Assembly: GCA_029251465.1 (NCBI GenBank) | Contig: JAQXDI010000007.1 | Span: 1 to 64,000 of the forward strand | DNA: 64,000 nucleotides | Direction of reading: 5' to 3' | Origin: Ascidiaceihabitans sp. | Lineage (GTDB): Bacteria; Pseudomonadota; Alphaproteobacteria; Rhodobacterales; Rhodobacteraceae | Part shown: in pieces, positions 18,151-28,707 of the stretch | How the letters are laid out: each line of letters starts with the position of its first letter | How positions within the stretch are numbered: the stretch's first letter is position 1 | Notes under the pieces: generated by a model | Database searches by the model: none | Seen by the model: the letters and a program-made list of their open reading frames with translations, nothing else | Told to the model about the DNA's origin: nothing | Position numbers and translations under genes: made by a program

Positions 18151-18607
18151 CCGTTTCAGACCAGTTTTTTGACCAAGAGATTCTTTTTCTAGATTCAATG
18201 AGTCAACACAGAAGATCAGTTGCCGGGCTGCTCACGAACTTGCTACCATTATTCTAGCGATTCACTTCGCGGGGGGACAGGTCACTAAAAGAGCTCGGTA
18301 AAACGTAGCTGTGAACGTGGGTAACTGCGCAAGAGCAAACGATCGCTTTTGTAGGTGTCTGCATTGAGTTGCTTAGCAACCAAGCACTGTCAAAAACATA
18401 TTTGGATGCATTAAGCATTCAGTCAAAGTGTCGGTAATGCTCCGGCGACGACTGAGTGCGCAGCTGTTAATATCCAAGTCGGACACTTGTTTCTGTTGGG
18501 GGAACTGGTCCGAGAAGTGTTCCCGGACGAAGTGATGTGTGAGGCAAACAGAGTGCGCCAGGAAGCAACTCTGACAGGCGACGAGTGTACGGGACGGTAA
18601 GCGACGC
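18151..18607. other. Long intergenic region before dnaA, with four clustered GANTC sites
   Basis: About 460 bases without a gene between the rpsT terminator and dnaA. Four GANTC sequences (CcrM methylation sites in alphaproteobacteria) lie within 85 bases: 18179-18183, 18192-18196, 18200-18204 and 18259-18263; none occur in the rest of the region. Nearer dnaA are a short inverted repeat (GTCCG ... CGGAC around 18508-18528) and two copies of GAGTGCGC, suggesting a structured leader. No DnaA boxes matching TTATCCACA and no strongly AT-rich unwinding element are visible, so I do not call an origin. Confidence 0.5.
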
Positions 18608-19966
18608 ATGACACAGGACGAGTGGGAAAAACTGAGCCACAAGCTGGTTAAGACAGCGGGCCAAAACAACTTCAAAACATGGATTGAACCGCTGCGATTG
18701 CGTGACGTCACCGAAGGTATCGCATCCTTTAACGCGCCGACGAATTTTTTGGGCAACTACGTAAGCCAGAATTTCTCGGACATGATCCTGCACGAATTAA
18801 AGGCGGCCGATCCGTCTATCCGTCGCCTTAGCTTTGCCGTGTCCGCAGCACCTGCACCGCGTTTGAACATCGCAGCCAAGCCTCAGATGACCGCCCAGCC
18901 CGTCCGCACACCGGCTGCAAACGGGTTGAACACAGCATCTCTCGATAAGCGGTTTACGTTTGATAAATTTGTCGTCGGCAAACCGAACGAACTGGCCCAT
19001 GCCGCGGCCAAACGCGTCGCCGAAGGCGGCCCTGTCACGTTCAATCCGTTGTTCCTGTACGGCGGTGTCGGCCTTGGTAAAACCCACCTGATGCACGCCA
19101 TCGCATGGGAGCTGCAAACTTCGCGCCCTGATCTGAACGTGCTGTACCTGTCTGCTGAGCAATTCATGTACCGTTTTGTCCAAGCGTTGCGGGATCGCAA
19201 AATGATGGATTTCAAGGAAATCTTTCGGTCCGTCGACGTGCTGATGGTCGATGATGTGCAATTCATCGCTGGCAAAGATTCCACGCAAGAGGAATTCTTT
19301 CACACCTTCAACGCGCTGGTTGACCAGCAAAAACAGATCATCATTTCCGCTGACCGCGCACCGGGCGAAATCAAGGACCTTGAAGACCGCGTGAAATCGC
19401 GCCTGCAATGTGGCTTGGTTGTCGATCTGCATCCAACTGACTACGAACTGCGCCTCGGCATTTTGCAGAGCAAGATCGAAACCCAGCGCGTGAACTATCC
19501 GGGTCTTGAAATCGAAGACGGCGTTCTGGAATTCCTCGCCCACCGCATTTCGACAAACGTGCGCGTGCTCGAAGGCGCGCTGACCCGTCTGTTCGCCTTT
19601 GCCTCGCTTGTTGGTCGCGAAATCGACATGGCGCTAACCCAAGATTGTCTGGCCGACGTGCTGCGCGCATCCGAACGCAAGATCACTGTCGAAGAAATTC
19701 AACGCAAAGTGTCTGACCACTATAACATCCGCCTGTCCGACATGATCGGCCCAAAACGCCTGCGCAGTTTTGCGCGTCCGCGTCAGGTGGCGATGTATTT
19801 GTCCAAACACATGACCAGCCGGTCCTTGCCTGAAATCGGGCGTCGTTTTGGCGGTCGTGATCACACCACGGTCATGCACGGCGTCAAACGCATCGAAGAG
19901 CTGAAACAGGCTGACGTCCAGATCGCCGAAGACCTCGAATGGCTGCGCCGCGCGCTAGAGGCGTAA
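18608..19966 (+). CDS. dnaA: Chromosomal replication initiator protein DnaA
   Basis: AAA+ ATPase that binds DnaA boxes and melts the replication origin. 452 residues: N-terminal domain I (1-80), a short linker, and an AAA+ domain with Walker A GGVGLGKT at 152-159 and Walker B MVDDVQF around D215/D216. The C-terminal DNA-binding domain carries the signature GGRDHTTVMHGVKRI. ATG at 18608. The last 28 bases overlap the start chosen for the next gene. The long upstream region may hold cell-cycle control signals (see the GANTC cluster). Confidence 0.97.
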   Translation: MTQDEWEKLSHKLVKTAGQNNFKTWIEPLRLRDVTEGIASFNAPTNFLGNYVSQNFSDMILHELKAADPSIRRLSFAVSAAPAPRLNIAAKPQMTAQPVRTPAANGLNTASLDKRFTFDKFVVGKPNELAHAAAKRVAEGGPVTFNPLFLYGGVGLGKTHLMHAIAWELQTSRPDLNVLYLSAEQFMYRFVQALRDRKMMDFKEIFRSVDVLMVDDVQFIAGKDSTQEEFFHTFNALVDQQKQIIISADRAPGEIKDLEDRVKSRLQCGLVVDLHPTDYELRLGILQSKIETQRVNYPGLEIEDGVLEFLAHRISTNVRVLEGALTRLFAFASLVGREIDMALTQDCLADVLRASERKITVEEIQRKVSDHYNIRLSDMIGPKRLRSFARPRQVAMYLSKHMTSRSLPEIGRRFGGRDHTTVMHGVKRIEELKQADVQIAEDLEWLRRALEA

Positions 19967-20745
19967 GACTACGCAAATTGGATGTGTATCTGGCGAATTT
20001 CTTTAGATGGGCCTTTGGGCTAGCAGCCTTAGCGATTGTTTCGTTTTTTGGGCTGATTTGTATCATTCTGGTGCGTGGCTACATCTACGCACCAGAACCC
20101 AAAATCTGCACGCATGTTCCGTCTGCTGATATCGTTATGAATGGGAAACAGCTTTCGATTCCCGTTCAAAAAACCCACTATCTTATGTTCCCGCCACCCA
20201 AAGACGGATCGCCTTTGCCTCGGCTGGTTTCACCGGATTACTCGGCCTTTCCAGAACCCACCAAAGGCTTCTGCGCCGAGGACATCGCGGGTAGATCAAA
20301 AATTGATTCTGTCTTGCTGGATAAGACTGCAAATAAAAAAATTGCGGAGCAGTTGACGCTTCCGTCCGCCGAGTCTCTTTTTCGGTTTCAATTCGGAAAC
20401 GCGATTAGAGATTTGGTGCGACCCAATCCAATCAGTTTGGATTCTACTGACCCAAATCATTTTCGACGAACCAAACCCTTCAACGAAGTCCTGAACAGAC
20501 AATACATGGAAACAGCCGGTTGGCTGAAAGATGAATACCGGATTGCCTCGTCCTGCGCAGTGTACCCGCACGAGACTGACAAGACTTGCATTATCAAGGT
20601 GAAATTGAAGTCCAGTGGACTGGTCTTCGAGGCTTGGGGGCTGAAAATCCCTGACTGGCCGCAAGAAAACCAGCCACCACCAGCAGTGTTCATTGAGTTT
20701 GCTGAAAAAATCCCTGCAATCTTGGATCTGTTCGAAAAACCATAG
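19939..20745 (+). CDS. Hypothetical single-span membrane protein between dnaA and dnaN
   Basis: 268 residues that I do not recognise. One strong transmembrane segment lies at about residues 24-46 (FGLAALAIVSFFGLICIIL), followed by a hydrophilic, probably periplasmic, domain with four cysteines (in KICTH, GFCAED, SSCAVY and KTCII) that could form disulfides. The ATG at 19939 starts inside the end of dnaA; TTG 19978 or GTG 19984 just after the dnaA stop would remove 13-15 residues and are equally possible. It lies in the dnaA-dnaN gap, so it is probably a local insertion into the replication cluster. It has an even reading frame with no sign of decay. Confidence 0.65.
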   Translation: MAAPRARGVRLRKLDVYLANFFRWAFGLAALAIVSFFGLICIILVRGYIYAPEPKICTHVPSADIVMNGKQLSIPVQKTHYLMFPPPKDGSPLPRLVSPDYSAFPEPTKGFCAEDIAGRSKIDSVLLDKTANKKIAEQLTLPSAESLFRFQFGNAIRDLVRPNPISLDSTDPNHFRRTKPFNEVLNRQYMETAGWLKDEYRIASSCAVYPHETDKTCIIKVKLKSSGLVFEAWGLKIPDWPQENQPPPAVFIEFAEKIPAILDLFEKP

Positions 20746-20909
20746 GCGATTACGTGGCGTTTTTAGTGGCGGACTCGGATCGAGACGCACCGCTTGGGTG
20801 CTGTCACCCTTGACGCCCCAATCAAACCCCCGCACAAGCAAGATAATGCTTGAGAATATGCTGTGAGAGAGTAGTTTAACCCTCCGGCAGTCCGGATGGG
20901 AGAAGACAC

Positions 20910-22028
20910 ATGAAAGTCAGTATTGAACGCGCAAATCTGCTCAAAGCAGTGTCCCAAGCGCAGTCCGTGGTTGAACGGCGCAATACTATTCCGATCCTCG
21001 CAAACGTGCTGATCGAAGCCGAAGGGTCCGATGTGACGTTTCGCGCCACCGATTTGGACATCGAAGTTGTCGACAAAGCGCCGGGCCAAGTTGAGCGCGC
21101 AGGTGCCACGACCGTCGCCGCAACAACGTTGCACGAAATTGTTCGTAAATTGCCGGACGGCGCGTTGGTTACCTTGACGGCAGACAGCGCCGCTGGTCGA
21201 TTGACAGTCGAAGCTGGGCGCTCGAACTTTTCGCTCGCGACCTTGCCAAAAGAAGATTTCCCGGTGATGGCGTCGTCCGAATACGCCTCCAATTTCTCGA
21301 TCGAAGCACCAAAATTGCGTCGCGTGTTCGACAAATCGAAGTTCGCGATCTCGACCGAAGAAACCCGCTATTATCTGAACGGCGTGTACATGCACGTGTC
21401 CGATTTTGACGGCGGCAAAGTATTGCGCTGCGTGGCCACCGACGGCCACCGTTTGGCGCGGATCGATACCGACCTGCCCGAAAACGCATCTGACATGCCC
21501 GGCGTAATCGTGCCGCGCAAAACTGTCGGCGAATTGCGCAAGCTGCTCGACGACGACGACATGAAAATTGCCGTGTCCGTGTCCGAGACAAAAATTCGCT
21601 TTGCCACGCCGGACATCACGCTGACATCCAAAGTCATCGATGGCACATTCCCCGATTACACGCGCGTCATCCCGCAAGGCAACACGCGCAAAATGGAAGT
21701 CGACGCCGCAGACTTTGCCAAGGCCGTTGATCGTGTTGCAACCGTGTCATCTGAACGCTCGCGTGCCGTGAAATTGCAGTTGGACGAAGACCGCCTGATC
21801 CTGTCGGTCAACGCGCCTGACAGCGGTGCTGCCGAAGAAGAGCTGGCAGTTGCCTACGGTGACGAACGTCTGGAAATCGGGTTTAACGCCAAATACTTGC
21901 TGGAAATTGCCAGCCAGGTTGATCGCGAAAATGCAGTGTTCATGTTCAACTCTTCTGGCGATCCGACCTTGATGCGCGAAGGCAATGACCACTCAGCGGT
22001 CTACGTCGTCATGCCGATGCGTGTTTGA
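20910..22028 (+). CDS. dnaN: DNA polymerase III beta subunit (sliding clamp) DnaN
   Basis: 372-residue subunit of the ring-shaped clamp that tethers DNA polymerase III and many repair proteins to DNA. The start MKVSIERANLLKAVSQAQSV, the central ETRYYLNGVYMH block and the C-terminal YVVMPMRV (the hydrophobic cleft that binds clamp-binding motifs) are typical. ATG at 20910 with GGGAGAAG upstream. The 164-base gap before it shows only weak inverted repeats and no clear promoter. Confidence 0.97.
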   Translation: MKVSIERANLLKAVSQAQSVVERRNTIPILANVLIEAEGSDVTFRATDLDIEVVDKAPGQVERAGATTVAATTLHEIVRKLPDGALVTLTADSAAGRLTVEAGRSNFSLATLPKEDFPVMASSEYASNFSIEAPKLRRVFDKSKFAISTEETRYYLNGVYMHVSDFDGGKVLRCVATDGHRLARIDTDLPENASDMPGVIVPRKTVGELRKLLDDDDMKIAVSVSETKIRFATPDITLTSKVIDGTFPDYTRVIPQGNTRKMEVDAADFAKAVDRVATVSSERSRAVKLQLDEDRLILSVNAPDSGAAEEELAVAYGDERLEIGFNAKYLLEIASQVDRENAVFMFNSSGDPTLMREGNDHSAVYVVMPMRV

Positions 22029-22081
22029 CGCACATCTGATGAACGGGTGCGTTTTCGACAGCGCAAATCGGCCCCTTTAAC

Positions 22082-23185
22082 ATGACCTTGCACCTGTCCT
22101 CTTTGACGGTTTCCCACTTTCGCTCGCATAAACTGGCGCGCGTGTCTGTTGATCCGCGCCCTGTCGCGATCTTTGGGCCAAACGGTGCCGGCAAAACCAA
22201 CATCATCGAAGCCGTCTCGCTGTTTTCACCCGGCCGTGGATTGCGCCGTGCCAGTGCCGAAGACATGACGCGCAGGCCCGAGGCGCTGGGTTGGAAAGTC
22301 TCGGGCGTTTTGCATTCCTTGTCGCAGGTGCACGAAGTCGAAATCTGGTCCGAAAGCGGCAAGGCCCGTCAAACCAAGATCGATGAAAAATCTGCCGCTC
22401 AGACTGCATTGGGCCGTATTGCGCGCGTGCTGTGGCTGATCCCGTCGATGGACCGTTTGTGGATCGAGGGGGCCGAAGGGCGGCGCCGTTTTCTAGATCG
22501 CATGACGCTGAGCTTTACGCCATCGCATGCGGATTTATCGCTGACCTACGAAAAGGCGATGCGCGAACGCAATCGTCTGCTCAAGGACATGGTGCGTGAT
22601 CCGCATTGGTACAGTGCGCTTGAGACCAAGATGGCCGAGACCGGTCGCGCGATTCATGAAAACCGGATGGCGGCACTGGCACAGTTGAAGGACGCCCAAA
22701 GCGGTGCGCAGACAGCGTTTCCCGCAGCGGATTTGACCCTCACCCACAGTGACGGTGATTTGCCCGAAACTGTTGATGAATTGCGCACTGCACTGTCTGA
22801 GGGTCGCGCGCGTGACTTGACCGCAGGGCGCACGTTGATCGGGCCGCACCGTGCCGACATTTATGGGGTCTATGCGGCCAAAGATGTGCCTGCCAAGGAC
22901 TGTTCCACGGGCGAGCAAAAGGCGCTCTTGGTGTCCTTGATTTTGGCCAATGCACGCGCCTTGGCCCAAGATTTTGGCGCACCACCGCTGTTGTTGCTCG
23001 ACGAGGTTGCGGCGCATTTAGACGCGGATCGCCGCGCCGCCCTGTACGACGAAATTTGCGGGCTCAAGGCGCAAGCTTGGATGACGGGAACCGGAATGGA
23101 GCTGTTTGCTGATTTGGGCACGCGCGCGCAATATCTTGAGGTGACAGAAGAGGCCGGCGTTTCGCGCGTGCATCAGTCGTCATGA
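22082..23185 (+). CDS. recF: DNA replication and repair protein RecF
   Basis: SMC-like ATPase that helps load RecA at single-strand gaps. 367 residues with Walker A GPNGAGKT (32-39), the ABC-type signature region STGEQKALLVSLILA and Walker B LLLLDEVAAHLD. Its TGA overlaps the ATG of the LysE-type gene (ATGA), so the two are translationally coupled. No good Shine-Dalgarno precedes ATG 22082, which may be read with dnaN. Confidence 0.95.
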   Translation: MTLHLSSLTVSHFRSHKLARVSVDPRPVAIFGPNGAGKTNIIEAVSLFSPGRGLRRASAEDMTRRPEALGWKVSGVLHSLSQVHEVEIWSESGKARQTKIDEKSAAQTALGRIARVLWLIPSMDRLWIEGAEGRRRFLDRMTLSFTPSHADLSLTYEKAMRERNRLLKDMVRDPHWYSALETKMAETGRAIHENRMAALAQLKDAQSGAQTAFPAADLTLTHSDGDLPETVDELRTALSEGRARDLTAGRTLIGPHRADIYGVYAAKDVPAKDCSTGEQKALLVSLILANARALAQDFGAPPLLLLDEVAAHLDADRRAALYDEICGLKAQAWMTGTGMELFADLGTRAQYLEVTEEAGVSRVHQSS

Positions 23186-23802
23186 CAATCGCTGCATCCG
23201 ATCTGCTGTTGTACTGCGGGGCTTTGCTGATCTTGTTCGCAACGCCGGGCCCTGTGTGGCTGGCCATCTCGGCCCGCAGTTTGGCTGGCGGATTCCAAGC
23301 GGCGTGGCCATTGGCGATAGGCGTCGCTGTTGGCGATATCGTTTGGCCACTGGTCGCCGTGCTGGGCATCAGCTGGATTTTGTCGGTGTTCGACACGTTC
23401 ATGACAGTCTTGCGCTGGGTGGCGTGCGGCGTTTTCATCCTGATGGGCCTTGCGTTGATCCGACATGCAGGTCACGCGATTTCAGCCAACAAAACCCTGA
23501 CACGGCCGGGCATGTGGGCGGGTTTTATCGCCGGTGTCGCCACAATTTTAGGCAACCCCAAAGCCGTCCTATTTTACATGGGCGTCTTGCCGGGCTTCTT
23601 TGATTTGCGTGCAATCACCTGGATTGACGTCGGAATAATCATTGCGGTGTCCATCGCTGTCCCGCTGGCGGGAAACCTCGCAATGGCCGCATGTGTCGGC
23701 CAAATGCGTGGCTTGATCGGGTCCCCAAATTCGCTTCGTCGCATCAATATCGGCTCTGGCGTTCTGCTGATTTTGGTCGGGGTTGTTATTGCCGTCCTCT
23801 GA
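23182..23802 (+). CDS. LysE/RhtB-family amino-acid exporter
   Basis: 206-residue inner-membrane protein with five to six hydrophobic segments and the family hallmark near the N-terminus: LLILFATPGPVWLAISARSLAGGFQAAWPLAIGVAVGD. LysE/RhtB proteins export basic or neutral amino acids; the substrate here is unknown. It overlaps recF by 4 bases and lies directly before gyrB, so this replication cluster carries an unrelated transporter. A hairpin (23801-23818) begins within its stop codon. Confidence 0.88.
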   Translation: MTIAASDLLLYCGALLILFATPGPVWLAISARSLAGGFQAAWPLAIGVAVGDIVWPLVAVLGISWILSVFDTFMTVLRWVACGVFILMGLALIRHAGHAISANKTLTRPGMWAGFIAGVATILGNPKAVLFYMGVLPGFFDLRAITWIDVGIIIAVSIAVPLAGNLAMAACVGQMRGLIGSPNSLRRINIGSGVLLILVGVVIAVL

Positions 23803-23818
23803 CACAAAATCTTGTGTC
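23801..23818 (+). terminator. Hairpin after the LysE-type gene
   Basis: Inverted repeat GACACAA-aatc-TTGTGTC overlapping the stop codon. There is no T-run, and it sits just ahead of the gyrB promoter, so it could be a weak terminator or an operator. Confidence 0.4.
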
Positions 23819-23824
23819 TGAGCC

Positions 23825-23853
23825 GTGACATTCCCCCTGAAAAATCGTATAAA
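23825..23853 (+). promoter_or_regulatory. Sigma-70-type promoter of gyrB
   Basis: GTGACA (23825-23830) and TATAAA (23848-23853) are separated by exactly 17 bases, close to the TTGACA/TATAAT consensus, 28 bases before the gyrB start. GAAGGT before the ATG provides the ribosome site. Confidence 0.6.
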
Positions 23854-23874
23854 ATGACAAAATTACGAAGGTAA

Positions 23875-26298
<2,424 letters not shown>

Positions 26299-26326
26299 GA
26301 TACCGATAGGCCAGATTTAAATTACA

Positions 26327-26353
26327 ATCGCCGCTCTTTTATGGGGCGGCGAT
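26327..26353 (+). terminator. Hairpin downstream of gyrB
   Basis: Eight-base-pair stem ATCGCCGC / GCGGCGAT with an 11-base loop, 28 bases after the gyrB stop. There is no immediate T-run, though a CTTTTTG run follows about 20 bases later. The rest of the gap up to 26454 shows nothing clear. Confidence 0.45.
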
Positions 26354-26454
26354 CTGCGTTGTTAACACCCTCTTTTTGTCCTTCTGCGAATTTGCAAATT
26401 GGGAAAAGGGTAGAGTGAAAATGAAGCTTTCGGTTTGGCAGCTGTACTTAGTGC

Positions 26455-27603
26455 ATGGGCAAGATAATGTCTGACCCGGTCTATCACACTGGGCGTTCGG
26501 GCATTTTTGAATGGCCGATAACAGTTCTGTGCGGCATCATATTGTGCGCTGTTACGCTGTCTGGCGTTCAGGCCCACCGATCCCACGGCATCTTAGTGCT
26601 GGTCGTAACGTTAATCGCTGTTACTGGAATCGCTCAATCCTCCGCGTCTCAGGGATTACGAGGACCTGCAAAAGTGTTGGGGATGGTGATTGTTTCTTTG
26701 GCCACCTCAAGCATCTTGTGGCTGACAGGCTTTTTGCCGTCGCTTTTCATTGCTAGCGCGTTTTGTCTGACGCAGGTTTGCACAATCACAGCACGGATGA
26801 CTTTGGGAAATGCGGTCAATGGAACGGCGTTAGTTCTGGGATTGTCGACGCTGATATTATCCGTACTGAGCATATTTGCAGCTTGGAATTTGGAAATGGT
26901 GGTTTTGCTGATGTGTCTAACGTCGCTTATGATTGCGCTGTGTGACCTTTCTTTCAAGCCACAACGCGTTTTTGAAAATGCGAGGCTGCAGATAGACTGC
27001 CTTTCGTTGACAAATACCGCCGACCTATGGATCGCAGCAATGTTGTTGTCTCCGGCACAAGCAATTTTGTATTTTGCCGCGCGGCTAACGACGCTTTTAC
27101 TGCCTGCTGTTTTGCATAGTTTCGAGACTTTGATCGCGCCAGCAATTGTTCAAACACATCGGCAGTCCAAACATTCGGATTTTGTGAGTGCGATGGCACG
27201 AGTCAATCTTAGCTTCTTTTTGATCGCGGCAGCCGTGGCGACGATGCTAGCAACTTTTCAGCCTTCTGTATCAACGACATATCTGAATGTGGAATCCTTT
27301 GGCACGACCGCGACATATCTATTGGTCGCGATTTTTGTTCCCGCAGCTCTAGGTCAATCCGCCATTGTGGCGCAAATTCTGCTACCGCGTTCTGCCCAAG
27401 ATCTTGCGTCGATTTTCGGATCAATTGGCGCGGCTGGCATGTTAGTTTTCCGTCCAGAAATATATGCAAATGACATCGCTCAATCATATGCAGTATACAG
27501 AATATTGAGTGCCTCAATCTTGAGTTTTCACGTTATAAAACATCATCGAATTTGGCCGGGGCCGACAGCACTTTTTGTGAAAAAGATCCGGGTTTTCACG
27601 TAA
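26455..27603 (+). CDS. Unknown polytopic inner-membrane protein
   Basis: 382 residues with about ten hydrophobic segments spread over the whole length and short loops. I do not recognise a signature; the alternation of paired spans and the mid-protein ETLIAPAIVQTHRQ stretch are loosely like polysaccharide-flippase or MATE-type exporters, but this is a weak impression. An internal ATG at 26467 is an alternative start; no clear ribosome site is visible for either. The surrounding DNA looks less GC-rich than its neighbours, which may point to transfer. It ends 3 bases before the end of flgI on the opposite strand. Confidence 0.6.
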   Translation: MGKIMSDPVYHTGRSGIFEWPITVLCGIILCAVTLSGVQAHRSHGILVLVVTLIAVTGIAQSSASQGLRGPAKVLGMVIVSLATSSILWLTGFLPSLFIASAFCLTQVCTITARMTLGNAVNGTALVLGLSTLILSVLSIFAAWNLEMVVLLMCLTSLMIALCDLSFKPQRVFENARLQIDCLSLTNTADLWIAAMLLSPAQAILYFAARLTTLLLPAVLHSFETLIAPAIVQTHRQSKHSDFVSAMARVNLSFFLIAAAVATMLATFQPSVSTTYLNVESFGTTATYLLVAIFVPAALGQSAIVAQILLPRSAQDLASIFGSIGAAGMLVFRPEIYANDIAQSYAVYRILSASILSFHVIKHHRIWPGPTALFVKKIRVFT

Positions 27604-27606
27604 AAG

Positions 27607-28707
27607 CTAGTTCACAACGAATTCTGCATGCAATGCACCTGCGGCTTTGATACTTTTGAGAATATCGATCATGTCCCTCGGCGACACGCCCAGCGCATTC
27701 AAACCTGCAACAACCTCGGATAGCGAGGCACCGTCAGGAACTTCGGCCAGGCCGATTCCAGGCTCTTCCTCGATTGCGGCGTTGGTGCGTGGGACCACGA
27801 CAGTTTCACCTTCCGCAAAGGGATTAGGTTGAACAACAATCGGCGCTTCTTGAATGCGAAGCGTCAAGTTCCCTTGAGACACAGCCACTCGTGAAATGCG
27901 AACGTCTTCGCCCATGACGATAGTCCCGGACCTTTGGTCTACAACCACACGTGCTTTGCGTTCCGGTTCCACGGATATATTTTCGACACGCCCCAAAGCA
28001 TGGGCAACGGAAATCATTCTCGTCTGGGCGATATCCAAAGATACAGTTCCCGAATCCAACATCAATGCGACACGCCGGCCAAAATTCGAATTGATAGCTT
28101 GTTCAATACGGGCCGCCGTCGTGAAATCTGCATCGCGCAGAGCCAAACGTACGGTGCTTAAGCTTCCAAGATCAAAGTCAATTTCCCGTTCCACACGTGC
28201 ACCGGATGGGATGACGCCCGCCGTCGGAACGCCACGCGTAACTTTTGCGCCATCACCTTCAGCAACCGCACCGCCAGCAATAATACTGCCTTGGGCCACT
28301 GCGTAGATATCGCCATCTGCTGCGTTCAACGGTGTCATCACCAAAGTACCGCCAAGTAGGCTTTTTGCGTCCCCGATTGCAGAGACGGTCACATCAATTT
28401 TGCCACCAGCACGAGAAAACGGCGGCAAACTTGCCGTGACCAAGACTGCTGCTACATTTTTCGGCCTGAACTGCTCGCCTGCAACATTTACACCGAGACG
28501 CTCCAAAATATTTGACATAATCTCTTCAGTGAAAGGCGCGTTCCGCAAGCCGTCACCGCTGCCATTTAAGCCAACAACCAGCCCATACCCGACCAAATCA
28601 TTGCCGCGAACGCCATCAAATTCGACCAAGTCTTTGATCCGCACAGGCCCGGCTAGACTTACACTCGCCAGACAAAGCCAGGCTATAATGACCCTAAGCA
28701 TACTCAT
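27607..28707 (-). CDS. flgI: Flagellar P-ring protein FlgI
   Basis: Forms the P ring around the flagellar rod in the peptidoglycan layer. 366 residues: an N-terminal signal peptide (WLCLASVSLAG) followed by the family-defining VRIKDLVEFDGVRGNDLVGYGLVVGLNGSGD, and later PNPFAEGETVVVPRT and the C-terminal GVSPRDMIDILKSIKAAGALHAE. Its start overlaps the flgL stop as ATGA, so it is the last gene of a motB-flgE-flgK-flgL-flgI run. Confidence 0.96.
   Translation of the reverse strand: MSMLRVIIAWLCLASVSLAGPVRIKDLVEFDGVRGNDLVGYGLVVGLNGSGDGLRNAPFTEEIMSNILERLGVNVAGEQFRPKNVAAVLVTASLPPFSRAGGKIDVTVSAIGDAKSLLGGTLVMTPLNAADGDIYAVAQGSIIAGGAVAEGDGAKVTRGVPTAGVIPSGARVEREIDFDLGSLSTVRLALRDADFTTAARIEQAINSNFGRRVALMLDSGTVSLDIAQTRMISVAHALGRVENISVEPERKARVVVDQRSGTIVMGEDVRISRVAVSQGNLTLRIQEAPIVVQPNPFAEGETVVVPRTNAAIEEEPGIGLAEVPDGASLSEVVAGLNALGVSPRDMIDILKSIKAAGALHAEFVVN

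Noticed and set aside
18151-18607. Replication origin (oriC) in the rpsT-dnaA gap
   Set aside because: No TTATCCACA-type DnaA boxes and no AT-rich unwinding stretch are visible; in several Rhodobacterales the origin is, as I recall, away from dnaA.
20763-21677. 304-residue minus-strand open frame over dnaN
   Set aside because: Antisense shadow of dnaN; the composition (histidine-, arginine- and phenylalanine-rich) is typical of such frames.
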